Shown here: positions 8,919 through 18,296 of the stretch, piece by piece
Layout of the letters: every line of letters begins with the position of its first letter
Numbering within the stretch: the first letter of the stretch is position 1
Assembly (NCBI GenBank): GCA_039944535.1
Contig: JBDUYP010000022.1
Coordinates: 186,001-250,000 of the forward strand
Reading direction: 5' to 3'
DNA from: JAMZMI01 sp039944535
GTDB lineage: Bacteria; Bacteroidota; Bacteroidia; Cytophagales; Cyclobacteriaceae
DNA length: 64,000 bases
The notes under the pieces: generated by a model
Told to the model about the DNA's origin: nothing
What the model saw: only the letters and a program-made list of their open reading frames with translations
Databases searched by the model: none
Program-made: the position numbers and the translations under genes

Positions 8919-10073
8919 ATGCAATACCTGGGACTAACCGAAGCGGACTTAAACACGTCTGGAGGCTTGCACACCGCAAAAGAAATAGAGCAACAACCCC
9001 AACTTTGGAAAGAAATATGGAAGAAAGTCAATGCCAAGAGTGATCAAATAGAATCATTTCTCGAAGAGGTCAAAAACGTCGATAAAGTCATTCTAACAGG
9101 TGCCGGCACGAGCTCTTTTATTGGAGACTCTCTTGTTGGGTCGTTCTACCGAAACTTTCATAAGCAAACGGAAAGTATTTCTACTACACATCTGGTATCT
9201 CACCCTCATGATTACCTGTCTCCAGATCAAACCATTCTCATGATTTCTTTTGCCCGATCCGGAAATAGCCCTGAAAGCAAAGCGGCTGTTTATCTGGCAG
9301 ATCAGCTGAGCAAAAGCTGCAAACATCTGATTATCACTTGCAATGAGGAAGGGGATTTGGTCAAATACGAATCAAATAGCGAAAAGGAAGTGTTTTTACT
9401 TCCTCCAGAATCAAACGATAAAAGTTTAGCCATGACCAGCAGCTACTCAGGGATGCTACTGGCAGGGTTGCTCTTTTCCAGAATTAAGGAAATCAAAAGC
9501 ATGAAAAATCAGGTGGACCTGGCACATGATTATGCCAAGGTTGTCCTGAATGAATACCTCCCTAAGCTTAAAGAAATAGCCGAATTGCCATTTGAAAGAG
9601 CTGTTTTTCTGGGGTCAGGTCCTTTGTTTGGCACTGCCACAGAATCCCATTTGAAATTGCAGGAACTGACTGACGGCAATGTCATTTGCAAGCACGACTC
9701 TTTTCTTGGTTTTCGTCATGGCCCTAAGGCTGTGGTCGACAATAAGACACTCATTGTTTATTGTCTATCAAACGACCCGTATGTTTCGAAGTATGAGAAC
9801 GATCTAATATTTGCTATGGATAAAGGCAAGAAGGCCTTGGCTAAACTTTCGATTTCCGAAAGAATGGACTTTGAACTACCCATTGAACATTCCTTAGCGT
9901 TCACCAAAAACGGAGACACAATAGACGAGGATTTTCTTTGCTTACCCGCTATCTTACCTGGCCAGATATTAGGTTTCTACAAATCTATCAGCTTGGGACT
10001 CTCCCCTGACGCACCTTCGCGTAGTGGGGCTATATCCAGAGTTGTAGAGGGTGTCAATATTTATCAACTATAA
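8919..10073 (+). CDS. agaS: AgaS-like galactosamine-6-phosphate deaminase/isomerase (double SIS domain)
   Basis: Cytoplasmic enzyme that in the Aga pathway converts galactosamine-6-phosphate to tagatose-6-phosphate and ammonia. 384 residues, matching AgaS length. Two SIS domains: the first with LTGAGTSSFIGDSL and ISFARSGNSPESKAA, the second with FLGSGPLFGTATESHLKLQE and the GFRHGPKAVV motif shared with GlmS and AgaS. It is first in a tight plus-strand run with the PfkB kinase (12 bases) and the aldolase (5 bases), which is the gene order expected for GalN-6-P to triose phosphates. A general SIS aldose-ketose isomerase is the alternative, but gene order makes AgaS the best call. Confidence 0.88.
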   Translation: MQYLGLTEADLNTSGGLHTAKEIEQQPQLWKEIWKKVNAKSDQIESFLEEVKNVDKVILTGAGTSSFIGDSLVGSFYRNFHKQTESISTTHLVSHPHDYLSPDQTILMISFARSGNSPESKAAVYLADQLSKSCKHLIITCNEEGDLVKYESNSEKEVFLLPPESNDKSLAMTSSYSGMLLAGLLFSRIKEIKSMKNQVDLAHDYAKVVLNEYLPKLKEIAELPFERAVFLGSGPLFGTATESHLKLQELTDGNVICKHDSFLGFRHGPKAVVDNKTLIVYCLSNDPYVSKYENDLIFAMDKGKKALAKLSISERMDFELPIEHSLAFTKNGDTIDEDFLCLPAILPGQILGFYKSISLGLSPDAPSRSGAISRVVEGVNIYQL

Positions 10074-10085
10074 GAATCGTTAGAT

Positions 10086-11024
10086 ATGTTTGATGTGCTA
10101 GTAGTTGGTGAACTCAACGTAGATATTATCCTCAATCAAATAGACGGCTTTCCGGAGGTGGGGAAAGAAATCCTGGCCAAAAACTTCACCGTGACCCTCG
10201 GAAGCAGCTCTGCCATTTTTGCGAGCAACCTATCCACATTGGGGGCCAAAACAGCTTTTCTTGGCAAAGTGGGGGATGATCAATTTGCAGACCTGATCCA
10301 TTCCTCACTTAATAGAAAAAAAGTAGATACCGGCTATGTGTTTCGATCTGCAGAGCTGAAAACCGGCTCGACGATCGTGCTCAATTACGGTATGGATAGA
10401 GCCAATGTGACCTATCCAGGAGCCATGGAAAGCCTCACGGAAAGAGATGTTAGAGATGACATTCTCACATCAGCTGGACACATGCACGTAAGCTCCGTTT
10501 TCTTGCAACCCGGAATCAAACAAAACCTGATTCGTCTTTTTCAAAGAGCTAAAAGCTTTGGACTGACTACTTCCCTGGATCCACAATGGGATCCTTTCGA
10601 AAAGTGGGATATCGACCTGGAAGGTCTGCTTCCATATGTTGACGTATTCCTGCCAAACAGAAAAGAACTGATGTGCCTGACCAACACCAAAACAGTGGAT
10701 GACGGCATAAACGCCATAAGAGAATTTGCCAATGTACTTGCCGTAAAAGACGGAGAAAATGGCGCAATTCTTTGTCACAATGGTGTTATCACCAAAATAG
10801 AAGCCTTTCTAAATGAAGATGTAGCCGACTGCATTGGTGCTGGTGACAGTTTCGATGCAGGGTTTATTTCCCAATTTATAAAAGGCGTTCCACTCAAAGA
10901 ATGTTTAAAGTTTGCCAACCTGGCAGGTGCGGTAAACACAACAAGATCCGGAGGAACGACAGCCTTTGAAAGCCTTGATACCGTGAAACAAATCGCCTCT
11001 GAGCGATTCTCATACTCTATATAA
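10086..11024 (+). CDS. PfkB/ribokinase-family sugar (phosphate) kinase
   Basis: 312 residues. N-terminal VVGELNVDIILNQIDGFPEV, the first PfkB signature region with LGSSSAIFASNLSTLG, and the C-terminal signature IGAGDSFDAGF near residue 253 with the catalytic Asp present. Placed between agaS and the class II aldolase, it is positioned to phosphorylate tagatose-6-phosphate at C1 to tagatose-1,6-bisphosphate. A second PfkB-type kinase at 27261 is closer to the LacC/1-phosphofructokinase branch, so an alternative is that this one phosphorylates GalNAc or galactosamine and the other makes the bisphosphate. Cytoplasmic, no signal peptide. Confidence 0.85.
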   Translation: MFDVLVVGELNVDIILNQIDGFPEVGKEILAKNFTVTLGSSSAIFASNLSTLGAKTAFLGKVGDDQFADLIHSSLNRKKVDTGYVFRSAELKTGSTIVLNYGMDRANVTYPGAMESLTERDVRDDILTSAGHMHVSSVFLQPGIKQNLIRLFQRAKSFGLTTSLDPQWDPFEKWDIDLEGLLPYVDVFLPNRKELMCLTNTKTVDDGINAIREFANVLAVKDGENGAILCHNGVITKIEAFLNEDVADCIGAGDSFDAGFISQFIKGVPLKECLKFANLAGAVNTTRSGGTTAFESLDTVKQIASERFSYSI

Positions 11025-11029
11025 CCAAC

Positions 11030-11848
11030 ATGCGACTACAAGAAAAACTTGCCCTCAACAAGAAGGAAGGCAAAGCCCTATTGGCTACCAATTTTTACAA
11101 CTTCGAGACACTATCGGCTGTGCTTACAGCAGCAAAAAACACCAACTCGGAAGTGATTTTACAACTATCCGAAAGCTCATTGAAATACATGGGCGTAAAA
11201 GTAGCGACCAGCCTCGCCAAAAGTGCAATAGAACAATATGGTGTGAAAGCCTGGTTGCATATGGATCATGGAAATGATGTGAATCTGGTAAAAGCTTGCC
11301 TGGAAGAAGGTTTTGACTCTGTCATGATTGATGCCAGCGAAAAGCCGTTTGAAGAGAATATTAAAATCACTCAGGAAATTGTCAAATACGCGGAAAGCTT
11401 CAATGCCAACGTGGAAGCAGAATTGGGGTACATAGCCAAGCTCAATCAAAGCCAGGATATGGTGTACACCCAGCCCGAAGAAGCGAAAACCTTCGTAGAA
11501 GCCACAGGTGTAGACGCCCTGGCCATAGCTGTAGGTTCAGCACATGGTTTTTACAAAGAAACCCCAAAACTACAACTCGATCTCATAGCAGAAATCAATG
11601 AGGCAACAACTGCCGCCCTGGTGCTACACGGCAGTTCTGGCATTCCCCACGATCAGGTACAGGAATCTATCAAAAGAGGAATCACCAAAATCAACCTGGC
11701 TACCGAAATCAAGAACATATTCATGAAAAAGCTGCAGGTGGTGCTCACTGATAGCGATGAGATAGACTTACGAAAGGTATTCCCTAAAGCCACTCAAGCT
11801 GCTATAGATTTGGTAAGTGAAAAACTCAACATGGTCAATTTCAAATAA
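11030..11848 (+). CDS. Class II tagatose-1,6-bisphosphate aldolase (GatY/KbaY/AgaY-like)
   Basis: Zinc-dependent aldolase splitting tagatose-1,6-bisphosphate (or fructose-1,6-bisphosphate) into glyceraldehyde-3-phosphate and dihydroxyacetone phosphate. 272 residues, slightly shorter than GatY/KbaY (about 285). Family residues are present: WLHMDHGND (Asp79 proton donor, His80 zinc ligand), SVMIDASEKPFEENI, EAELGYIA, AVGSAHGFY (His172 ligand), LHGSSGI (His200 ligand) and INLATEIKN for phosphate binding. The family cannot be split from FbaA by sequence alone; position directly after agaS and the kinase argues for tagatose bisphosphate. Confidence 0.88.
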   Translation: MRLQEKLALNKKEGKALLATNFYNFETLSAVLTAAKNTNSEVILQLSESSLKYMGVKVATSLAKSAIEQYGVKAWLHMDHGNDVNLVKACLEEGFDSVMIDASEKPFEENIKITQEIVKYAESFNANVEAELGYIAKLNQSQDMVYTQPEEAKTFVEATGVDALAIAVGSAHGFYKETPKLQLDLIAEINEATTAALVLHGSSGIPHDQVQESIKRGITKINLATEIKNIFMKKLQVVLTDSDEIDLRKVFPKATQAAIDLVSEKLNMVNFK

Positions 11849-11855
11849 AAATGAG

Positions 11856-12944
11856 ATGAAGGGTTGGGGTGTTTTCATAGCGGTAATCATTGGAGCATGT
11901 AATCCACAAACGGAAACACAAACTGCGGCAAGCATTGAGAATCTCCTGTTAAAAGACCACAACCCTATTTCCATTTACAAAATCCCAAGGAGCCAGGTTG
12001 AGTCGGCCAAATTTCCTGTTATCGACATGCACTCGCACCCATATGCAGAAAGTGTTGCAGAGCTGGAGATGTGGGTAGAAAACATGGATCAATTCGGGAT
12101 TGAAAAGACAATGCTCTTGACATACGCTACTGGCGCTGAGTTTGATAGCCTGGTAGAAGCCTACAAACCTTACAAGGACAGATTTGACCTCTGGTGCGGG
12201 TTTGATTATACAGGGTATGACGAACCGAAGTGGGCAGAAAAGGCTGTAGCGGAACTCGTAAGGTGTTATAATCAAGGAGCCAAAGGTGTCGGAGAACTCG
12301 GAGACAAAGGTCTTGGCCTAACATATTCCCACCCTACTCCGGCATACGGATTGCACATAGACGACCCAAGAATGAAACCGCTCATCGAGAAGTGTGGAGA
12401 ACTTTCTATGCCAATCAACATCCACGTGGCTGAACCAATGTGGATGTACGCCGAAATGGACTCTACCAACGATGGCTTGATGAACGGATATACCTGGAAG
12501 ATTGACAAAGAAGCGAAAGACATACTTCTGCACGGAGAACTGATCCAAACCCTGGAAAATGTCGTCGCTCACAACCCGAAAACCACTTTCATCGCTTGTC
12601 ATTTTGCAAACTGCAGCTATGACCTAAGCATCCTCGGCAAGCTATTAGACCAATACCCTAACCTGCATGCTGATATCTCAGCGAGATATGGAGAAACAGC
12701 CCCTATTCCACGATATATGAAGTCTTTTTATGAAAAGCATCAGGATAGGTTGCTTTACGGAACAGACATGGGTTTTGCTAAAGAAATGTACGAGGTTACA
12801 TTCAGGATTTTGGAAACAGAAGATGAGCATTTCTACAATAAGGATTATTTCAATTATCACTGGGCTCTCAATGGGTTTGGCTTGTCCGACGAAACATTAA
12901 AAAAACTCTACTATGACAATGCTGAAAGGATCCTGGGGGAATAA
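11856..12944 (+). CDS. Lipoprotein of the amidohydrolase-2 (metal-dependent hydrolase) family
   Basis: 362 residues from the ATG at 11856, seven bases after the aldolase stop; an upstream GTG at 11817 overlaps the aldolase and would put 13 residues before the signal peptide. The signal FIAVIIGAC gives a lipobox Cys, so the protein is membrane-anchored and outside the cytoplasm. The TIM-barrel metal motif is complete: VIDMHSHPY (HxH), INIHVAEP, FIACHFANC and LLYGTDMG with the last Asp. Amidohydrolase-2 enzymes hydrolyse or decarboxylate varied substrates. In this locus a periplasmic N-acetyl or lactone hydrolase acting on a GalNAc-derived sugar is possible, but the reaction is not fixed by the sequence. 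Confidence 0.8.
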   Translation: MKGWGVFIAVIIGACNPQTETQTAASIENLLLKDHNPISIYKIPRSQVESAKFPVIDMHSHPYAESVAELEMWVENMDQFGIEKTMLLTYATGAEFDSLVEAYKPYKDRFDLWCGFDYTGYDEPKWAEKAVAELVRCYNQGAKGVGELGDKGLGLTYSHPTPAYGLHIDDPRMKPLIEKCGELSMPINIHVAEPMWMYAEMDSTNDGLMNGYTWKIDKEAKDILLHGELIQTLENVVAHNPKTTFIACHFANCSYDLSILGKLLDQYPNLHADISARYGETAPIPRYMKSFYEKHQDRLLYGTDMGFAKEMYEVTFRILETEDEHFYNKDYFNYHWALNGFGLSDETLKKLYYDNAERILGE

Positions 12945-14961
12945 ACTACTCGCATTATCTGGTGCGATTCTTCTGCTGAGTTGTTCGAAACAACCGACAA
13001 TCATCCAAAGTGGCTCTCTTGTACTCGAGGTGAACGACCAGCTCCAAACCCGGGTGTCATCTCCAGATGCCAAACCATTCGTTTCAGACTTTCAGTCGTC
13101 TGAATACCTGGAGTCTGACAAAAAAAGTATTGATTTATTCAGCTTAGATTCATACTCTTTTTCGTCCGTTTCAGGGAAGCCAGGAAGCGGAACAGCTCAC
13201 CTATTTACCGGATCGAAAGATGGGATAAGTAAATCGCTTACCATTACCTCCTACGAAGATCTTCCCGACCTTCTTTCCACCAAAGTTTCATATACCAACA
13301 ATTCTAAAAAAGACATTGAGGTCACCGCCTGGGTAAACAACGCCTACCAGATTCTATCTCAAAATGACATGCCTCCTTTTTGGGCATTTCAGGGAAGCTC
13401 TTCAGGAGAAAGAGCGGACTGGATCAAGCCGATAGAAGACGAATATTACCAACAAAACTACATGGGCATGAACAGCTCCGATTACGGTGGCGGCATTCCG
13501 GTGACCGATATTTGGAGAACAGATGCAGGCCTGATGGTTGGTCATCTATCCCTTACCCCGGAGCTCGTTTCGTTACCAACAGAGCTCAAAAAATACGAAT
13601 CTACCGTTTCGGTTGGCGTATCTCGGGAATTAGGAAATCACAACTATCTAAAGCCCGGAGAGACACTCGAAACTTTAGAAACTTTCGTTGGCATTCATTC
13701 AGGCGACTACTTTAATGGCTTACAGAAATACGCAAGCCTAATGCAAGCCAAAGGAATGGAAACTGCCCCATCCCAGCCTGCTGCCTATGAGCCTATCTGG
13801 TGCGCCTGGGGATATGAGAGAAACTTTACGCTCGATGAAGTTGTGGGGACGCTACCTAAAGTAAAAGAACTCGGCATCAAATGGGCCGTATTGGATGATG
13901 GCTTTCAGCAAGCAGAGGGGGATTGGCACACCAACAAAAACAAGTTTCCGAAGGGAGACACTCAGATGAAACAGGTCGTGGATAAAATTCATTCTCACGG
14001 ACTGAAAGCAAAGCTTTGGTGGGCGCCTCTCGCCGCAGATCCCGGAAGCAAACTACTGACCGAAAACCCGGAAATGCGCCTTTATTTAGCAGATTGGTCA
14101 CCACAATACATCACCTGGTGGGACTCATACTACCTCGCCCCTACCAACCCCAAAACCATCAAACACACCAAAGACGTTGTGAACCTCTTCATGCATGACT
14201 GGGGGTTTGACGGACTAAAACTCGACGGACAACATATGAACGCCGTAGCACCTGATCACAATCCAGCTAGCGAAATTGATGATCCGGAATTGGCACCAAA
14301 ACAGCTCCCTCAGTTTTTCAAAACCATATACGAAGAAGCACTTAGCATTAAATCTGACGCAGTAGTTGAAAACTGTCCATGCGGCACCTGCATGTCATAT
14401 TTCAACATGCCTTATATGAATCAGGCTGTTTCATCTGACCCAATGTCTTCATGGCAGATCAGACACAAAGGAAAAACCTACAAAGCCCTCGTTGCGAATA
14501 CCGCTTATTATGGTGATCATGTCGAGTTGAGTGACGGGGGCGATGATTTTGCAAGTTCCTTCGGAGTTGGTGCGGTGCTGGGCACCAAATTCACCTGGCC
14601 AAAAGACAACCCAACTGCCGGAGCTTCCTACCTACTAACTCCCGAACGCGAACAAGAGTGGAAGAAATGGTTTGGGTTGTACAACGAAAAAATGATCTCA
14701 AAAGAGCAATATCTGGGGTTCCTCTACGATATTGGATATGACAAACCGGAAACCCACCTCATTCAAAAAGGAGATACACTTTTCTATGCCTTTTATGATG
14801 AAAGTTGGGAAGGCCAGATTGAACTGCGCGGTTTAGACCAGGCCACATACACAGTTCACGATTATTTCAATGACAAGATCATTGGTAAAGTAGAAAGCGC
14901 TAAACCAACAATTGATGTCAAATTTGAAGATTTCTTACTAATAGAAGTATATCCCCAATAG
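12913..14961 (+). CDS. GH36-like alpha-galactosidase/alpha-N-acetylgalactosaminidase lipoprotein
   Basis: 682 residues. Starts inside the preceding gene (ATG at 12913 or 12919), suggesting translational coupling. The lipobox LLSC (Cys24) anchors it to a membrane. N-terminal beta-sandwich to about 285, then a TIM barrel: PIWCAWGYERNF, AVLDDGFQQAEGDW (Asp328/329), KLWWAPLAADP, and GFDGLKLDG with Asp438 as likely nucleophile, matching GH36/clan D. The acid/base region reads ENCPCGTC ... VSSDPMSSW (Asp509), whereas canonical alpha-galactosidases have C-S-G-G-x-R there; this substitution hints at a different substrate. GH36 includes alpha-GalNAc-ases, which fits the locus. It would remove non-reducing alpha-Gal or alpha-GalNAc residues. 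Confidence 0.83.
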   Translation: MTMLKGSWGNKLLALSGAILLLSCSKQPTIIQSGSLVLEVNDQLQTRVSSPDAKPFVSDFQSSEYLESDKKSIDLFSLDSYSFSSVSGKPGSGTAHLFTGSKDGISKSLTITSYEDLPDLLSTKVSYTNNSKKDIEVTAWVNNAYQILSQNDMPPFWAFQGSSSGERADWIKPIEDEYYQQNYMGMNSSDYGGGIPVTDIWRTDAGLMVGHLSLTPELVSLPTELKKYESTVSVGVSRELGNHNYLKPGETLETLETFVGIHSGDYFNGLQKYASLMQAKGMETAPSQPAAYEPIWCAWGYERNFTLDEVVGTLPKVKELGIKWAVLDDGFQQAEGDWHTNKNKFPKGDTQMKQVVDKIHSHGLKAKLWWAPLAADPGSKLLTENPEMRLYLADWSPQYITWWDSYYLAPTNPKTIKHTKDVVNLFMHDWGFDGLKLDGQHMNAVAPDHNPASEIDDPELAPKQLPQFFKTIYEEALSIKSDAVVENCPCGTCMSYFNMPYMNQAVSSDPMSSWQIRHKGKTYKALVANTAYYGDHVELSDGGDDFASSFGVGAVLGTKFTWPKDNPTAGASYLLTPEREQEWKKWFGLYNEKMISKEQYLGFLYDIGYDKPETHLIQKGDTLFYAFYDESWEGQIELRGLDQATYTVHDYFNDKIIGKVESAKPTIDVKFEDFLLIEVYPQ

Positions 14962-14962
14962 C

Positions 14963-16414
14963 ATGAAGATCATTTTTCCAAGACCATTTGCTATCGCAAT
15001 AGATGACCTGGGCTGGATGAACGGCCGCAACGATGGAGAGGACGGCTATGGACCATATCGCCTTGGCATCAATCGCAAGACCACTCTGGCTGACTACAAG
15101 GCTGTAGTGACGCTAGCTCAGCAAACTGGAGTCAGGCTCCAGGGCCTGTTCATACTGGGTGAAATGGATCGTGAAAATTTCTTGGGGGAACACCCTACTA
15201 CCACCTATATGAGAGAAAACTGGGATAACTCAGAAAACATCTCAGACTTGCAGCTCCAAATGATCGACTATGTAAAAGAGCAGGCGTCACATTTAGAGTT
15301 CGCTTTTCATGGTGTCGGTCATGAATTTTGGCCAAAACAAGGCATTCGCCGAAGAGCCGAATGGTACAACACCGATGACGACCACCCCTGGCCTGAGGAA
15401 CAAATCCGTGAGCACGTGGAGTGCTTCATCAGAATCATGCGCCAGTACGGGATCTCAAAAGAACTTGGGCACTCATTTCCCGAAAGCTTCGTGCCATGCG
15501 CCTATAGTTACTACTGGAATCCAGACGGAGCATACAGTCTGGGAAAAGTGCTTTCTGATTACGGAGTAAAATTTGCCAACACGGATTTTACTCAAATACC
15601 TGAGTGCAACCCACCCATAAAAGAGGGTGGCGGCTTTGACCACAAAGTGCATGTCATGGACAGGTACAATTATGGAAACCAGTGGTTTGAAGAAGGCAAA
15701 CTACCCACCACGGCAGTATCAGATCAGCCCACTGACTTTATCGAGACCCACTGGCCCAACTTACTGGCAGGACCGGATCAATCTCAACAAACCGTCACCG
15801 AAAAGTGGACAGATTACTACCAAACGATCCAGCAAAGTAACGATCGCTACTGTGCTAAAAACACAGCACAGATGCACTCGCAGTGGCTTTACAATCGGCA
15901 TACAAAAGTCGTGGAAATCGCGCCCGACGAGATCGAAATAGACAATACTTCAATGCCCGCAGAGGCATATGAAGGCTTCACTTTAGGCAACCTGGTATTG
16001 AAAGTCAAACTTCATAAAGGCGAACATGTGGAGGTGGTTGATATAGATGGAAAAACGATTCCGGCCTACTTTGAAGATCAGGATTTTGGTTTCTTATACC
16101 TACCGCAACTCATGAGACAGAAGTACACGCTTCGATATACCATAGGGACAAAAATGCCCGAAGACTTGATCTGGCACGATGGCACTTCTAACATTTTCGA
16201 TGTGGAAACACAACCACATGGGGTAAAGATTGATCTGTGTTTGTACGGAAAACAAACCATAAAGCTCAGAACCAGTAAAGCGCCCATTAGAGTAGAATCC
16301 AACAATCCAGGCATCACCATAAATGATTGGAAAAATGAAGGTAGCATGCTCCTTCTGGATCTCAATGCCCATGACCTGCAAGGTGAAGTGGGCTCTATCA
16401 AAATTCATTACTAA
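14963..16414 (+). CDS. NodB-like polysaccharide deacetylase-family protein
   Basis: 483 residues, start ATG one base after the GH36-like gene. No signal peptide, so it is predicted cytoplasmic unless exported otherwise. The first 300 residues look like a deviating NodB/CE4 or DUF2334 fold: AIAIDDLGWMNG supplies the Asp-Asp of motif 1 and EFAFHGVGHEFW an H-x3-H metal motif; PESFVPCAYSYYW follows where CE4 enzymes have motif 3. The C-terminal 150 residues are beta-rich (LVLKVKLHKGEHVEVVDIDG). Likely a metal-dependent de-N-acetylase or related hydrolase acting on a GalNAc-containing sugar. It could supply the deacetylation step, since no NagA/AgaA-type GalNAc-6-P deacetylase is present in the window. 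Function is inference. Confidence 0.65.
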   Translation: MKIIFPRPFAIAIDDLGWMNGRNDGEDGYGPYRLGINRKTTLADYKAVVTLAQQTGVRLQGLFILGEMDRENFLGEHPTTTYMRENWDNSENISDLQLQMIDYVKEQASHLEFAFHGVGHEFWPKQGIRRRAEWYNTDDDHPWPEEQIREHVECFIRIMRQYGISKELGHSFPESFVPCAYSYYWNPDGAYSLGKVLSDYGVKFANTDFTQIPECNPPIKEGGGFDHKVHVMDRYNYGNQWFEEGKLPTTAVSDQPTDFIETHWPNLLAGPDQSQQTVTEKWTDYYQTIQQSNDRYCAKNTAQMHSQWLYNRHTKVVEIAPDEIEIDNTSMPAEAYEGFTLGNLVLKVKLHKGEHVEVVDIDGKTIPAYFEDQDFGFLYLPQLMRQKYTLRYTIGTKMPEDLIWHDGTSNIFDVETQPHGVKIDLCLYGKQTIKLRTSKAPIRVESNNPGITINDWKNEGSMLLLDLNAHDLQGEVGSIKIHY

Positions 16415-16445
16415 TTAGTCATAGATGACACAAAAAAGGATTAAA

Positions 16446-17843
16446 ATGAAAACCAGCATTGTCAAGAACATCACGCTTATAGTCATAGCACTTTCCATAT
16501 CACTTGGAGCCTGTAAAGAGAGCAGCCCATCACCTCAAAACGGCGAAAACGACTCAACGCAGACTGCAAGCAAAACGGTTCTTTACACCGAATCAATGGA
16601 AAGTTTTTTCAATCCTGAGCGCGGTTTTACGCATTTATCAAGTGTGTTTTCAGAAGGCACTCCCCTTTCCGCCTCCTACCTCACGGGACTAAAAAGTGAC
16701 AACATCAGCATCATTTGGAGGCTTTATTACTTAGAAGATTTCAAGAATAGCGACCTGAGTGCCACTCAGCTTGATTTGATCGAACAGGACATGACCACCT
16801 TGCGAAACGCAGGTCTCAAGTGCGTTTTGCGCTTTGCATATACCAACAATGGTGACGATGGCACAGATGCTCCCATAGATGTGGTAGAAGGACATTTGGA
16901 TCAACTAAAGCCTATTTTTCAAGAAAATGCAGACGTAATAGCCTTTGTGAATGCAGGTTTTGTGGGACTGTGGGGTGAGTGGCATTCATCCACCAACAAC
17001 CTCACGGCTATTGACAATGCAAAAAGAATAGTGAGCAAACTTCTGGAAGTTTTGCCGCCTCAAATCAAAATTCAGCTTAGAACACCCAAGCAGAAAAGAA
17101 ATATTTTCGAAACATCTACTGCTCTGGATGATGAAACTGGCTACACCTATGAAGACATTGCGCGAGTAGGTCACCACAATGATTGCTTCATGGCCAGTTA
17201 CAATGATTACGGCACATATGAAAATCCCACCACGGACAAAAATTATATTAGCCAGGAAGCCTTCTATGTGCCTACCGGGGGCGAAACCTGCCCTCCTTCG
17301 GGAATTGATCCTGCCGATTGCGAAACTGCAAGAGAGACCATGTCACTGCTCAAATGGACTTATCTCAACCTGGATTGGTATAAGCCAATTATTGATGGAT
17401 GGAAAAGCGAAGGCTGTTTTGAAGAGTTTGAACAAGACATGGGGTACCGACTGACGCTTCGCTCATCCACTATGGATACAGTAGTTTCTAAATCAGACTT
17501 ATTTGAGGTAAAAATAGAGTTGGAAAATGTGGGTTGGGCACCCATTTACAATGAGAAAATCACCTCGCTTGTCCTGAAAACCATTTCGGGTGAAACGCAA
17601 GCAGTGTATGAGTTGGATCTGGATATCAGAAGAGCTAAACCCGGAGAGACCTTCATGATAGATAGCGAACTGGACATTTCTAATCTAGTTGCAGGTTCTT
17701 ATAAGCTGTACCTCAAAATCTCCGATCAATTCGAGTCTATTTCTGATAGATCTGATTATTGCATCAGGCTGGCCAATGAGGGTGCCTGGGAAGGATCAGA
17801 AGGTATAAACAACTTAGATAGGTTAATCCAGATAGAAGACTAA
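16446..17843 (+). CDS. DUF4874/DUF4832 putative glycosidase, lipoprotein form
   Basis: 465 residues from the ATG at 16446; an upstream in-frame ATG at 16425 adds seven residues. Signal peptide with lipobox SLGAC (Cys23) and a Ser/Glu/Asn-rich linker to about 45. The rest is the bare core: FNPERGFTHL, LKCVLRFAY, GLWGEWH (Glu178), KIQLRTPKQK, GHHNDC (Cys247), GGETC (Glu280, Cys282), Cys292, Cys324, then the beta-sandwich DUF4832 part ending YCIRLANEGAWEG. No binding module and no T9SS sorting domain, so it is membrane-anchored, complementing the two secreted paralogues. Last gene of the agaS-led plus-strand run, 31 bases after the deacetylase-like gene. Glycosidase activity is a hypothesis from fold-type motifs and context. 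Confidence 0.83.
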   Translation: MKTSIVKNITLIVIALSISLGACKESSPSPQNGENDSTQTASKTVLYTESMESFFNPERGFTHLSSVFSEGTPLSASYLTGLKSDNISIIWRLYYLEDFKNSDLSATQLDLIEQDMTTLRNAGLKCVLRFAYTNNGDDGTDAPIDVVEGHLDQLKPIFQENADVIAFVNAGFVGLWGEWHSSTNNLTAIDNAKRIVSKLLEVLPPQIKIQLRTPKQKRNIFETSTALDDETGYTYEDIARVGHHNDCFMASYNDYGTYENPTTDKNYISQEAFYVPTGGETCPPSGIDPADCETARETMSLLKWTYLNLDWYKPIIDGWKSEGCFEEFEQDMGYRLTLRSSTMDTVVSKSDLFEVKIELENVGWAPIYNEKITSLVLKTISGETQAVYELDLDIRRAKPGETFMIDSELDISNLVAGSYKLYLKISDQFESISDRSDYCIRLANEGAWEGSEGINNLDRLIQIED

Positions 17844-17915
17844 TCGGGATATAAACAAGTCATTAAAAAAAGGTAACAAGCCGAGTGTAAGAAGTAGATT
17901 CCTGGGTTTAAGCGA

Positions 17916-18134
17916 TCAGCTTGCCAAACCCGAAAGGTCTCGATGGATGTTGAGCATCCATTCAGCTTTCATCACCCTACCTTGAGTGATTGATTGATCT
18001 TTTGAATTCATGCCCATAAGTCCTTTGGCATGTTCGGCTACCTTTTTGATACACTCTATGCACAGTTCATGTTCCGACCTGGTAAGCTCTGATATTTCCT
18101 TCAGGTAATCTTTATCTTCAACTCCCTCTTTCAT
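17916..18134 (-). CDS. Small hypothetical protein, helical
   Basis: 72 residues from the ATG at 18134 (a GTG two codons upstream is also possible). Charged and probably all-helical (KDYLKEISELTRSEHELCIE and a further amphipathic stretch), no signal peptide, no family I recognise. It lies alone in the 450-base interval between the lipoprotein gene and the giant gene, downstream of the latter's terminator; AAACGTCAAACGTTT lies just upstream. Codon use is ordinary and the reading frame has no overlapping competitor, which is why I keep it. Cytoplasmic function unknown. Confidence 0.45.
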   Translation of the reverse strand: MKEGVEDKDYLKEISELTRSEHELCIECIKKVAEHAKGLMGMNSKDQSITQGRVMKAEWMLNIHRDLSGLAS

Positions 18135-18230
18135 TGACACTGGATAAAACGTTTGACGTTTCTAAAAATAAGTATTCGTAAGAATATAACCTAATCCATC
18201 TGGCGCAGAATTATATCCACACTCAAACAT

Positions 18231-18260
18231 AAAAAAGGCCACCGCATTGATGCGGTAGCC
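18231..18260 (-). terminator. Rho-independent terminator of the giant DUF4874/DUF4832 gene
   Basis: On the minus strand GGCTACCGCA pairs with TGCGGTGGCC (one G-U pair, four-base loop) and is followed by six T (plus-strand A run at 18231-18236). It starts 36 bases after the stop codon. Confidence 0.85.
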
Positions 18261-18296
18261 GTGACTCTTGAAATATAAAGAACAACTAAACCATGG

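Noticed and set aside
11177..12860. Several long antisense open frames opposite the aldolase, amidohydrolase and GH36-like genes
   Set aside because: They lie wholly inside well-supported genes, show no domain or signal peptide and are explained by codon bias of the real genes.
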